From Variovorax boronicumulans (GTDB lineage Bacteria; Pseudomonadota; Gammaproteobacteria; Burkholderiales; Burkholderiaceae_C): a stretch of 64,000 nucleotides of DNA. Under the pieces are notes generated by a model. The model was not told the origin of the DNA, made no database searches, and was given only the letters and a program-made list of their open reading frames with translations. The position numbers and the translations under genes were made by a program. Below, one piece after another: positions 34,949-44,723 of this stretch (positions within the stretch are counted from its first letter, which is position 1; every line of letters begins with the position of its first letter). Location of the stretch: positions 1-64,000 of the forward strand of contig NZ_VEDO01000004.1 of assembly GCF_007677875.1 (NCBI RefSeq). The letters run 5' to 3'.

Positions 34949-36055
34949 TCAGGCGCTGACCGGGTAGGTGCCCAGCAGCTTGTAGAAGGCGCAGATCTCG
35001 CGCAGCTCTTCGAGGGCCTTGCCCACGTGCGGCTGGGACGGATGGCCGTCCAGGTCGATGTAAAAGTAGTACTCCCATTGGCCCGTGCGGGCCGGGCGCG
35101 ACTCGAAGCGCGTCATCGACACGCCGTGGGTCTTGAGCGGCACCAGCAGGTCGTGCAGCGCGCCCGGCCGGTTCGGCACGGACACCACGAGGCTGGTGCA
35201 GTCCTTGCCCGAGGCCGGCGGTGCGTCCAGCGTCTCGGGCAGGCAGATGATGGCGAAGCGCGTCCGGTTGTGCGCGTTGTCCTGCACGGCGCGTGCCACC
35301 ATGTGCAGGCCGAATTGCGTGGCGGCGCGTTCGCTGGCGAGGCCTGCCCAGGCCGGGTTGGTCGCGGCCAGCCGCGCGCCCTCGGCGTTGCTGGAGACGG
35401 CACGGCGCTCCGCGTGGGGCAAGTGGGCCGACAGCCAGTTCTGGCACTGGGCCAGGGCCTGCGGGTGGGCCAGCACGGCTTCGATCCCGTCGAGCGAATC
35501 CGACAGCCGCAACAGGTTGAACTGCACCGCCAGGCTCACCGAACCGACCATGTGCGTGGGCGTGTTGAGCAGCAGATCCAGCGACCGCGTGACGCCGCCT
35601 TCGGCCGAGCTCTCGATGCCCACCACGCCGAAATGCGCTGCGCCCGAGGCGGTGGCGTGGAACACCTCGTCGAAGTTGGCGCAGTACTGCAGCTCGACCG
35701 CGCTGCCGAAGTACTGCAGTGCGGCCTCTTCACTGAAGGTGCCGGCCGGGCCGAGCACGGCCACGCGCTGGGGCGCTTCCAGGGACAGGCAGGCCGACAT
35801 GATCTCGTTCCAGATCGCGGCCACATGCTCGTTGCGCAGCGGGCCGGTGTTGCGCGACTGGATCTTCGCAATGACCTGGGCCACGCGGTCGGGCCGGTAG
35901 AAGGGTGAGCCTTCGCTGCGCTTGACCGCGCCCACCTGCTCGGCCACATGGGCCCGCTTGTTCAGCAGCGCGAGCAGTTCCTGGTCGAGCGCGTCGATCT
36001 GCACGCGCAGCGCCGCGAGGTCGGGGGAGGAAACGGCGCTGGGCTCGGCTGGCAT
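34949..36055 (-). CDS. pheA: Chorismate mutase / prephenate dehydratase (P-protein)
   Basis: A 368-residue bifunctional enzyme of phenylalanine synthesis. Residues about 10-95 are an AroQ chorismate mutase (LAALRVQIDALDQELLALLNKRAHVAEQVG). Prephenate dehydratase follows (VAVLGPAGTFSEEAALQYFG, with the catalytic Thr region ending SNAEGARLAA). A C-terminal ACT domain binds phenylalanine for feedback (SLVVSVPNRPGALHDLL, the GALHDLL and ESRP motifs). The start MPAEPSAV is chosen over an ATG 16 codons upstream, which would overlap serC. It lies 28 bases downstream of serC. Confidence 0.96.
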   Translation of the reverse strand: MPAEPSAVSSPDLAALRVQIDALDQELLALLNKRAHVAEQVGAVKRSEGSPFYRPDRVAQVIAKIQSRNTGPLRNEHVAAIWNEIMSACLSLEAPQRVAVLGPAGTFSEEAALQYFGSAVELQYCANFDEVFHATASGAAHFGVVGIESSAEGGVTRSLDLLLNTPTHMVGSVSLAVQFNLLRLSDSLDGIEAVLAHPQALAQCQNWLSAHLPHAERRAVSSNAEGARLAATNPAWAGLASERAATQFGLHMVARAVQDNAHNRTRFAIICLPETLDAPPASGKDCTSLVVSVPNRPGALHDLLVPLKTHGVSMTRFESRPARTGQWEYYFYIDLDGHPSQPHVGKALEELREICAFYKLLGTYPVSA

Positions 36056-36083
36056 GGCAGGTCTTGTCTCTTTCGGGCGTGTG

Positions 36084-37193
36084 TCAGGCTTGTGTCTGGG
36101 CAAATTCTCGCATGTAGGCCACGAGCGCCTGGACGCCTGCCAGCGGCATGGCGTTGTAGATGCTGGCGCGCATGCCGCCCACGGACTTGTGGCCCTTGAG
36201 CTGCAGCAGGCCGCGGTCCTTGGCCCCCGCGAGAAAGGCTTCGTTGCGGCTTTCGTCGCGCAGAAAGAAGGGCACGTTCATGCGCGAACGGCAGTCGGGC
36301 GCGACCTTGTTGACGTAGAAGTCCGAGCCGTCGATGAAGCTGTACAGCAGCTCGGCCTTAGCGCGGTTGCGCTGCTCCATCGCGGCGATGCCGATCAGGT
36401 CGCCTTCGCGCTGGCGCTTGAGCCACTGGAAGGTGAGGCCGGCGATGTAGATGCCGTAGGTCGGCGGCGTGTTGAACATCGAGTCGTGTTCGGCCACGGT
36501 CTTGTAATCGAAGGCGCTTGGGCAGATCTTGAGCGCATGGCCCAGCAGGTCTTCACGCACGATGACCAGCGTGAGCCCGGCCGGCCCCAGGTTCTTCTGC
36601 GCGCCCGCGAAGGCCAGGCCCACCCGCGACCAATCGATGGGGCGGCTTGCCACATGCGAGGAGCAGTCGATCACGAGAGGCGTGTCCGAACCCAGGGCCT
36701 TGAGGTCGGGCATGGTCTGGAACTCCACGCCGTGGATGGTTTCGTTGCTGCAGATGTGCAGGTAGCTGGCGCCCGTGCTGAGCTTCCAGCTGGCCGGGTC
36801 GGGCAGCGTGGTGTGCTGTGTGTCGGCGTTGCTCGCGGCCAGCTGCGGCTGGCAATAGCGCGCGGCTTCCTTGATCGACTTTTGGCTCCAGCTGCCAGTG
36901 ACCACGAAGTCCACCGTGCCGCCACGCGAGAGGTTCAGCGGAACGATGGCGTTCTCGCCCAGGCCGCCGCCCTGCATGAACAGGATCTTGTAGTGGCTCG
37001 GAACGGCGAGCAGTTCGCGCAGGTCGGCCTCGGCGTTCTCGTAGATCGAGATGAACTCCTTGCCACGGTGGCTCATCTCCATGACGCCCATGCCGCTGCC
37101 GTGCCAGTCCAGCATCTCGGAGGCGGCCTCGCGCAGCACCTCTTCGGGGATGGCGGCCGGGCCGGCGGAAAAGTTGTAGGGGCGCGGTTGCAT
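36084..37193 (-). CDS. serC: Phosphoserine aminotransferase
   Basis: A 369-residue PLP enzyme of serine and pyridoxal-phosphate synthesis. It opens [20 protein letters not shown] and has [25 protein letters not shown] and the PLP-Lys region [21 protein letters not shown]. The start MQPRPYNF has GGAG five bases upstream; the earlier ATG (MQNGVP) lies in the leader and lacks such a site. It follows the gyrA terminator and heads the serC-pheA-tyrA-aroA/cmk group. Confidence 0.97.
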   Translation of the reverse strand: MQPRPYNFSAGPAAIPEEVLREAASEMLDWHGSGMGVMEMSHRGKEFISIYENAEADLRELLAVPSHYKILFMQGGGLGENAIVPLNLSRGGTVDFVVTGSWSQKSIKEAARYCQPQLAASNADTQHTTLPDPASWKLSTGASYLHICSNETIHGVEFQTMPDLKALGSDTPLVIDCSSHVASRPIDWSRVGLAFAGAQKNLGPAGLTLVIVREDLLGHALKICPSAFDYKTVAEHDSMFNTPPTYGIYIAGLTFQWLKRQREGDLIGIAAMEQRNRAKAELLYSFIDGSDFYVNKVAPDCRSRMNVPFFLRDESRNEAFLAGAKDRGLLQLKGHKSVGGMRASIYNAMPLAGVQALVAYMREFAQTQA

Positions 37194-37213
37194 GGGCACT
37201 CCGTTCTGCAAGA

Positions 37214-37254
37214 GAAGAAAAAGGCCCCGGCCGCTTGCGCAGGCCGGGGCCGGG
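37214..37254 (-). terminator. Rho-independent terminator of gyrA
   Basis: On the minus strand, just after the gyrA stop, GGCCCCGGCC and GGCCGGGGCC form a perfect 10-base stem with a 9-base loop, followed by TTTTTCTTCTCTT. The stem is at 37223-37232 and 37242-37251. Confidence 0.88.
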
Positions 37255-37264
37255 CAGGCATGGG

Positions 37265-39898
<2,634 letters not shown>

Positions 39899-40110
39899 GG
39901 TGTGAGTAGCAGGGAAGGCCGCGCATTTTAGGCGTCGGCATCTGTCGCGTTGTTGCAACAAACTGCTGGGTTTTGGCTTTTGTCCTACGGTCTGTGAACC
40001 GGTCGGCTAGGGGGCGTATGGCACAATCAATGCGTACGTGCTCAGTGGTGGTCACTGAAGGCGTTCCGGTTTCGCAGCGCTGCTGCGCCTTTTTCCCCCA
40101 GAGGAGAACC

Positions 40111-40752
40111 ATGAAGAAATTGAACAAAGTGGCGATGTTGTTGGCCTCCGCAGCGCTCGCTACCGCCGCAGGTGCTCAATCGGTCGACAACTGGCGTACC
40201 GCCGATGGCACGTTGGTGTGGAAGACTGCTGACCAGGCCCTGTGCTGGCGCGATGCCTACTGGACGCCTGCCACCGCCGCCAAGGGCTGCGATGGCGCGA
40301 TCGTCGCCCAAGCCGCCGCACCCGCGCCGGCTCCCGCCGCTGCCCCGGCCCCGGCACCTGCTCCGGCACCGGCCGTCGTGCCCCAGCCGCCCGCAGCCAC
40401 CAAGGTGACCTACGCTGCCGACGCCTTCTTCGATTTCGACAAGTCCGTGCTGAAGCCCGAAGGCCGCGCTAAGCTGGACGATCTGGTCGGCAAGATCAAG
40501 GGCATCAACCTGGAAGTCATCATCGCCGTGGGTCACACCGACTCCGTCGGTACCGATGCCTACAACCAGCGTCTGTCGGTCCGTCGTTCCGAAGCCGTGA
40601 AGGCGTATCTGGTGTCCAAGGGCATCGAACGCAACCGCGTCTACACCGAAGGCAAGGGCGAGAAGCAACCTGTTGCCGACAACAAGACCGCCGAAGGCCG
40701 CGCCAAGAACCGTCGCGTGGAAATCGAAGTGGTTGGTACCCGCGCCAACTGA
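40111..40752 (+). CDS. OmpA-family outer-membrane/peptidoglycan-binding protein
   Basis: A 213-residue envelope protein. A signal peptide ends near AAGAQS. A short segment with two Cys (WRTADGTLVWKTADQALCWRDAYWTPATAAKGC) is followed by a Pro/Ala linker of about 30 residues and an OmpA C-terminal domain. That domain has FFDFDKSVLKPEGRAKLDDL, VGHTDSVGTDAYNQRLSVRRSEAVKAYL (in parts) and NRRVEIEV, the residues that bind diaminopimelate. There is no eight-strand barrel, so it is probably periplasmic or lipid-layer associated. GAGGAG precedes the ATG. It ends at a strong terminator. Confidence 0.93.
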   Translation: MKKLNKVAMLLASAALATAAGAQSVDNWRTADGTLVWKTADQALCWRDAYWTPATAAKGCDGAIVAQAAAPAPAPAAAPAPAPAPAPAVVPQPPAATKVTYAADAFFDFDKSVLKPEGRAKLDDLVGKIKGINLEVIIAVGHTDSVGTDAYNQRLSVRRSEAVKAYLVSKGIERNRVYTEGKGEKQPVADNKTAEGRAKNRRVEIEVVGTRAN

Positions 40753-40796
40753 TTCTCATCAGAGAACACCTGCAGGCTTGTGGTCTGCAGGCATCA

Positions 40797-40826
40797 AAGC
40801 CCGCGAGTCGAACCGCGGGCTTTTTT
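40797..40826 (+). terminator. Rho-independent terminator after the OmpA-family gene
   Basis: GCCCGCG (40799-40805) and CGCGGGC (40814-40820) form a stem with an 8-base loop, followed by TTTTTT. It lies just before the ubiG ribosome-binding site, so some readthrough or a promoter in the stem region is needed for ubiG. Confidence 0.88.
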
Positions 40827-40845
40827 CGTTGCGCAGAGGAAAACG

Positions 40846-41574
40846 ATGAATGCTGCCCTGAACGCCGACCCGGCCGAACTCGCCAAGTTCTCCGAGCTCG
40901 CGCACCGCTGGTGGGACCCCGAAAGCGAGTTCCGACCCTTGCACCAGATCAACCCGCTGCGGTTGAACTGGATCCTGGAGTCTGCCGCCCTGGCCGGACG
41001 CCAGGTCGTGGACATCGGCTGTGGCGGGGGCATCCTGGCCGACAGCATGGCACGGCGCGGCGCCGACGTGCTGGGCATCGACCTGTCCACCAAGGCGTTG
41101 AAAGTGGCGCAACTGCACGCGCTCGAAGCCGCCAGGCCCAACATCCGCTACCGCGAGGTCAGCGCCGAAGAGTTAGCGGCGGAGCAACCGGCGGGTTTCG
41201 ACGTCGTCACCTGCATGGAGATGCTCGAGCATGTGCCCGATCCGGCGTCCGTAGTGCGCGCCTGCGCGCAGCTGGTCAAGCCCGGCGGCTGGGTGTTCTT
41301 CTCCACGCTGAACCGCAATGCCAAGTCCTTCCTGTTCGCCATCCTGGGAGCCGAGTACCTGCTGAACCTGCTGCCGCGCGGCACCCACCACTACGACAAG
41401 ATGATCCGGCCCAGCGAACTCGGGCGCCACTGCCGCGCAGCTGGCCTCGAGCTGCAACAAAGCAGCGGCCTTGAGTACAACCCGATCACCCGGCGCTACT
41501 GGCTCAGCAGTGACACCAGCGTGAATTACATGTTGGCCACGCGCCGGCCACGGGAGACGCCCGATGGTGCGTGA
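40846..41574 (+). CDS. ubiG: Ubiquinone 3-O-methyltransferase UbiG
   Basis: A 242-residue SAM-dependent methyltransferase for both O-methylations of ubiquinone synthesis. It has [29 protein letters not shown], the SAM-binding [20 protein letters not shown], and [24 protein letters not shown] precedes the ATG by five bases. An upstream ATG in frame would run through the terminator and is rejected. It overlaps the downstream phosphatase gene by 11 bases, a conserved pair. Confidence 0.97.
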   Translation: MNAALNADPAELAKFSELAHRWWDPESEFRPLHQINPLRLNWILESAALAGRQVVDIGCGGGILADSMARRGADVLGIDLSTKALKVAQLHALEAARPNIRYREVSAEELAAEQPAGFDVVTCMEMLEHVPDPASVVRACAQLVKPGGWVFFSTLNRNAKSFLFAILGAEYLLNLLPRGTHHYDKMIRPSELGRHCRAAGLELQQSSGLEYNPITRRYWLSSDTSVNYMLATRRPRETPDGA

Positions 41575-42247
41575 ACTGAAGGCCGTGCTGTTTGACCTGG
41601 ACGGCACGCTGGTCGACAGCGCAGGCGACCTCGGCGCGGCTGCCGACCAGCTGCGCACCGACCGCGGCCTGCCGCCCCTGGGCTTGGCCGCCTACCGCGC
41701 GATGGCGGGCGCCGGCGCCCGCGGCATGCTGGGCGTGGCCTTCGGCATGGCTCCCGACCATCCAGACTTTCCGCTCTTGCGCGAGGAGTTCTTCCAGAAC
41801 TACGAACGCCGGCTGACCCAGCTCACGCGGCCTTTTGACGGCGTCGTTCCTCTGGTCGAGAAACTCCACGCGCGTGGCCTGCGCTGGGGCGTGGTCACCA
41901 ACAAACCCTCGCGCTTCTCCGTGCCGCTGACCGCCGGCATGGCGCTGTTCGCCCGCAGCGGCGTGCTCGTGAGCGGAGACACCACGCCGTACACCAAGCC
42001 GCATCCGGCGCCCTTGCTGGAAGCGGCCCGCGTGCTGGAGGTCGACCCCGCGGCCTGCATTTACGTGGGCGACGACGCACGCGACATCGTCGCGGGCCGA
42101 GCGGCTGGCATGGCCACCGTGGCGGCCTGCTACGGCTACCTGGGGCCGGTCGACACGGCCGAATGGGGCGCGGACGCCGCGATCGATGCGCCTTTGGGCC
42201 TGTTGTCCGTGCTGGATCTTGCAATCGAGCCCAATGGACTAAAATAG
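41564..42247 (+). CDS. gph: HAD phosphatase: phosphoglycolate phosphatase or MupP
   Basis: A 227-residue HAD-superfamily phosphatase. The nucleophile motif is [14 protein letters not shown], motif [13 protein letters not shown] and [14 protein letters not shown], and motif [18 protein letters not shown]. It is usually annotated Gph (2-phosphoglycolate). In Pseudomonas the homologous gene next to ubiG is MupP, which removes the phosphate from N-acetylmuramate 6-phosphate in cell-wall recycling. The conserved gyrA-ubiG-phosphatase setting makes MupP a real alternative. The ssrA promoter lies in the end of this gene. Confidence 0.88.
   Translation: MVRELKAVLFDLDGTLVDSAGDLGAAADQLRTDRGLPPLGLAAYRAMAGAGARGMLGVAFGMAPDHPDFPLLREEFFQNYERRLTQLTRPFDGVVPLVEKLHARGLRWGVVTNKPSRFSVPLTAGMALFARSGVLVSGDTTPYTKPHPAPLLEAARVLEVDPAACIYVGDDARDIVAGRAAGMATVAACYGYLGPVDTAEWGADAAIDAPLGLLSVLDLAIEPNGLK
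42219..42245 (+). promoter_or_regulatory. Sigma-70-type promoter of ssrA
   Basis: TTGCAA (42219-42224; or CTTGCA one base earlier) and TAAAAT (42240-42245) are spaced 15-16 bases. This puts the transcript start close to the mature 5' end of tmRNA at 42256. The promoter lies inside the last codons of the phosphatase gene. Confidence 0.65.
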
Positions 42248-42255
42248 CGAGCTCT

Positions 42256-42642
42256 GGGGCTGCATTGGTTTCGACGTGGGTTCGGAATCGCTGTGGTGCA
42301 TGTCGAGCTGAATGCGCTCGTTAAACAGATTCAAACAAACTAACTGCAAACGACGAACGTTTCGCACTCGCTGCTTAATTGCCAGTGAGCTTTACAACAG
42401 CAGGCCGATGGGCTGGGCAAGGGGTTCTTGACGCAAGTTGAGCGCTCCCGGCTGTAAAGATAATTTCATCGGCTGGCTCCGGACCGGGTACCTTGGTCAG
42501 GGGCGAGACAATAGGGTACTGGCGTCCTGTGTAGCGTGCGGCTGCGCGGCACAGGAAGCGAGACCTAAAACAGACCGCTAAACATGTAGATCTGCGCGAA
42601 GATGGCTTGCGGACGGGGGTTCAAATCCCCCCAGCTCCACCA
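42256..42642 (+). ncRNA. ssrA: Transfer-messenger RNA (tmRNA)
   Basis: A 387-base tmRNA that frees stalled ribosomes. The 5' end GGGGCTGCATTGGTTTCGAC and the 3' end GGTTCAAATCCCCCCAGCTCC plus ACCA form the tRNA-Ala-like domain; GGGGCT pairs with AGCTCC, with one G-U pair. The tag reading frame (42346-42378) is GCA AAC GAC GAA CGT TTC GCA CTC GCT GCT TAA, giving ANDERFALAA after the charged Ala. Pseudoknot-forming stretches surround the frame. CCA is encoded. It follows gph directly and ends in a strong terminator. Confidence 0.98.
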
Positions 42643-42650
42643 ACCACCCG

Positions 42651-42686
42651 AAAGGCGTCCACCGGCATCCGGTGGACGCCTTTTTC
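42651..42686 (+). terminator. Rho-independent terminator of ssrA
   Basis: AAAGGCGTCCACCGG (42651-42665) and CCGGTGGACGCCTTT (42669-42683) form a perfect 15-base stem with loop CAT, ending in a run of T. It begins nine bases after the CCA end of tmRNA. Confidence 0.95.
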
Positions 42687-42689
42687 TTT

Positions 42690-42935
42690 GGCTGCTGACA
42701 GCAGATCTTCAGGCAGGGTCGGCGCGAGCAGCCAGCGCTTGAGCCGCAGCCAGGGGTGCAGCCCGGGCTCGGCGTCCAGCACCTCCTGGCGACCCGCGTC
42801 GTCGCGGTCGATCCGTTGCAACCGGTTGTTCCCGCCCAGGCACAGTGTCGCACGGTGGTAGCCTGCCTAGGCAAAGTGCACGAGCGACTCGTCGGTGGCG
42901 CCGAAGGCATTGGTCAGCACCGTGGTGTGGATCTG
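42690..42935 (-). pseudogene. Remnant of a ClsC-like phospholipase D gene
   Basis: On the minus strand, TTVLTNAFGATDESLVHFA resembles the segment VLTNSLxATDxxxVHxGY that precedes the second HKD motif in ClsC-type cardiolipin synthases. A TAG stop follows at once. After a short stretch the reading AGYHRATLCLGGNNRLQRID and then AEPGLHPWLRLKRWLLAPTLPEDLL resembles the family C-terminus (EPxxxxWxRxxxxxLxxLPxEDxL). The second HKD motif and the rest of the catalytic half are missing, so an internal deletion plus a stop is likely. This is homology from memory of the family pattern and needs a search. Confidence 0.45.
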
Positions 42936-43375
42936 GCGCCGCTGCGCGGGCCAGCAGCCGAAAGCCCGCGAAGCCATCCGCCGGCGCCTGCCGCGCGAGC
43001 CGGCCCAGCGCGCAGTGCTGCCCGTCCGGCCGCGTGGCCTGGTAGCGCAGCGCGGCGCGCGGTGCCAGGCTGGTGCAGGCCTGCCACAGCAGCGCCAGCA
43101 GGTTCGGCTCTGGCAGCGGCCAAGATGCAGGCGTGTGCATGGCCGGCGTCGCATGCGTTCGAGGATGGTGGTGATGCCCCGGCCGCCGGCGCTGCAGGCG
43201 TCTCTGTGCGCCATGCGTGCACACGCGAAACGGAAGGGATTGCGCCCGTCGGCGCAGATCACGGCGTTCGTGCCGGCTCTTCGGCGATGCCGCCAGGGTG
43301 GGCCGGGTCGTGCGGGCGCAAATGCCGTACAGGCACCGGTGCCACCCCCGCCATGAGGGATGGCCGCTCAGCATT
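42936..43375. other. Stretch without an intact gene, probable decayed DNA
   Basis: No reading frame here looks like a complete protein. One minus-strand frame gives MHTPASWPLPEPNLLALLWQ followed by ACTSLAPRAALRYQATRPDG, which has protein-like composition but breaks off after about 75 residues and is not recognised. The neighbouring frames are Arg-rich shadows. Together with the phospholipase D remnant next to it, this looks like leftover coding DNA between ssrA and the response-regulator gene. Confidence 0.4.
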
Positions 43376-44131
43376 TCAGCCGTGCAGGACGTCGACTTCG
43401 GCCGCAAACAGGTAGCCCGCGTGCCGCTCGGTCACGATCAGCCGCGGCCGGCGCGGGTCGGCCTCGATCTTGCGCCGCAGCCGTCCGACCTGCACGTCGA
43501 TGGAGCGGTCATAGACCTCGGCGTTGTGCAGGCGCGAAAGGTCCAGGAGCTGCTCGCGCGTGAGCACGCGCTGCGGCGCCGACAGAAACGCCAGCAGCAA
43601 GTTGAACTCGCTGTTGCGCAGTTCCACGGGCCGGCCTGCCGGGTCGTTGAGCCGGCGCAGGCGCAGGCTCAGCGTCCAGCCCTCGAAGCGATAGGCACGC
43701 ACGCTGGCGACGGTCTCGGCCAGCGTGGCGTGCATCTGCGTGCGCCGCAGCAGCGCGCGAATGCGCGCCAGCAGTTCGCGCGGCGAGAAGGGCTTGGTCA
43801 GGTAGTCGTCTGCGCCCAGCTCCAGGCCCATGACGCGGTCGGCCTCCTCGGTGCGGCCGGTCAGGATGATGATGGGCAGCTTGGACCGGGCGCGCAGGTC
43901 GCGCGCGATGGCCAGCCCGTCCTCGCCCTTCAACCGCAAATCCAGCAGCACGAGCTGCACGGCCTCGCGCTCCAGCACCGCGCGCATCTCGGCCTCGCGC
44001 GCGACCGCCGTCACGCGCAGGTCATGGTCGCCGAGGTAGGTGCTGATCAGCTCGCGCACCGAAGGGTCGTCGTCGACCGCCAGCACATGGGCTGGGATCG
44101 GCGCGCCGAGGTGCGGTGACTGGCAGTGCAT
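43376..44131 (-). CDS. OmpR-family two-component response regulator
   Basis: A 251-residue regulator with an N-terminal receiver (VLAVDDDPSVRELI, phospho-Asp in VLLDLRLKGEDGL, Thr in IILTGR, Lys in YLTKPFSPRELL) and a C-terminal winged helix (VELRNSEFNLLLAFLSAPQRVLTREQLLDLSRLHNAEVYDRSIDVQVGRLRRKIE, quoted only in part as NSEFNLLLAFL and DVQVGRLRRKIE). The start MHCQSPHLG is the last ATG before the receiver; longer starts enter the divergent intergenic DNA. The cognate kinase is not certain; the frameshifted hybrid kinase is close by. A motif shared with another intergenic region lies upstream. Confidence 0.93.
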   Translation of the reverse strand: MHCQSPHLGAPIPAHVLAVDDDPSVRELISTYLGDHDLRVTAVAREAEMRAVLEREAVQLVLLDLRLKGEDGLAIARDLRARSKLPIIILTGRTEEADRVMGLELGADDYLTKPFSPRELLARIRALLRRTQMHATLAETVASVRAYRFEGWTLSLRLRRLNDPAGRPVELRNSEFNLLLAFLSAPQRVLTREQLLDLSRLHNAEVYDRSIDVQVGRLRRKIEADPRRPRLIVTERHAGYLFAAEVDVLHG

Positions 44132-44250
44132 GGAGCAACGGGGTGGTCTGGACGCGGCAGTGTAGACATTTGTGTCGCGCGGTGTCTCGCGCAAACCGCG
44201 TCGTGCCGGGATGTCGGCCGCGTGTAAGCCGCTGGCGGCAGGAGGTCGTG

Positions 44251-44266
44251 TGTCAGATGACGTCTG
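44251..44266. promoter_or_regulatory. Shared motif, copy 1 (candidate operator)
   Basis: TGTCAGATGACGTCTG lies in the 178-base region between the divergent OmpR-family regulator and the single-receiver gene. It differs by one base from the core of the 30-base palindrome at 47236-47265. A weaker dyad TCAGA/TCTGA is visible. Confidence 0.5.
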
Positions 44267-44309
44267 AGCGCCGGGTGCGGACATTGGGCGCATCCGGGGC
44301 GCCGCTGTA

Positions 44310-44720
44310 ATGGGGGCGGCGGTCGGCGCGTCGGCAGCAGCGTGCCGGCCGGCGGAAAGGGCCAAGGAATTGCGATTGCCGCCACCGTTCAGGATTGCCG
44401 TCGTTGAATCGGACGACCTCATGCGTGAGCTCCTCATCCGCTGGCTGGACGACGCGGGCTACCGCGCCACCGAGGCCAAGTCGGCCGGCCTCGCGGGCCA
44501 GTCCTTCGATCTCGTGCTCGCCGACGTCGCGGGGCCGCGCAGCGTGGCCATGCTGGTGCGCACCGTGCGCACGGCGCACGCCGGTCCGTTGATCCTGCTG
44601 TCCGCGCGTGTCGGACGCGGCAGCGGGACGGCACTGGGGCTGCAAGGCGTCTCTGCGGTGCTGGCCAAGCCGCTCGCGCGCGATGAGCTCCTGCAGGCCG
44701 TGCGCGCCGCGCTGCCCTGA
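44310..44720 (+). CDS. Single-domain response regulator (receiver only)
   Basis: A 136-residue protein that is a receiver domain with no output domain. The acidic pocket is VVESDD, the phospho-Asp is in LVLADVAGPRS, Ser replaces Thr in LILLSARV, and Lys is in LAKPLARDEL. The first 28 residues are not conserved, so the true start may be later than the ATG at 44310. Its stop is three bases from the end of the convergent hybrid-kinase gene. It may act as a phosphate sink or relay for that kinase, which is inference. Confidence 0.78.
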   Translation: MGAAVGASAAACRPAERAKELRLPPPFRIAVVESDDLMRELLIRWLDDAGYRATEAKSAGLAGQSFDLVLADVAGPRSVAMLVRTVRTAHAGPLILLSARVGRGSGTALGLQGVSAVLAKPLARDELLQAVRAALP

Positions 44721-44723
44721 CAT

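Noticed and set aside
40320-40380. Pro/Ala repeat in the OmpA-family gene as a DNA repeat element
   Set aside because: It is a coding linker of simple composition within one protein and not an independent repeat.
42643-43375. Attachment site or genomic island behind ssrA
   Set aside because: No second copy of the ssrA 3' end, no integrase gene and no island boundary were found in the window.
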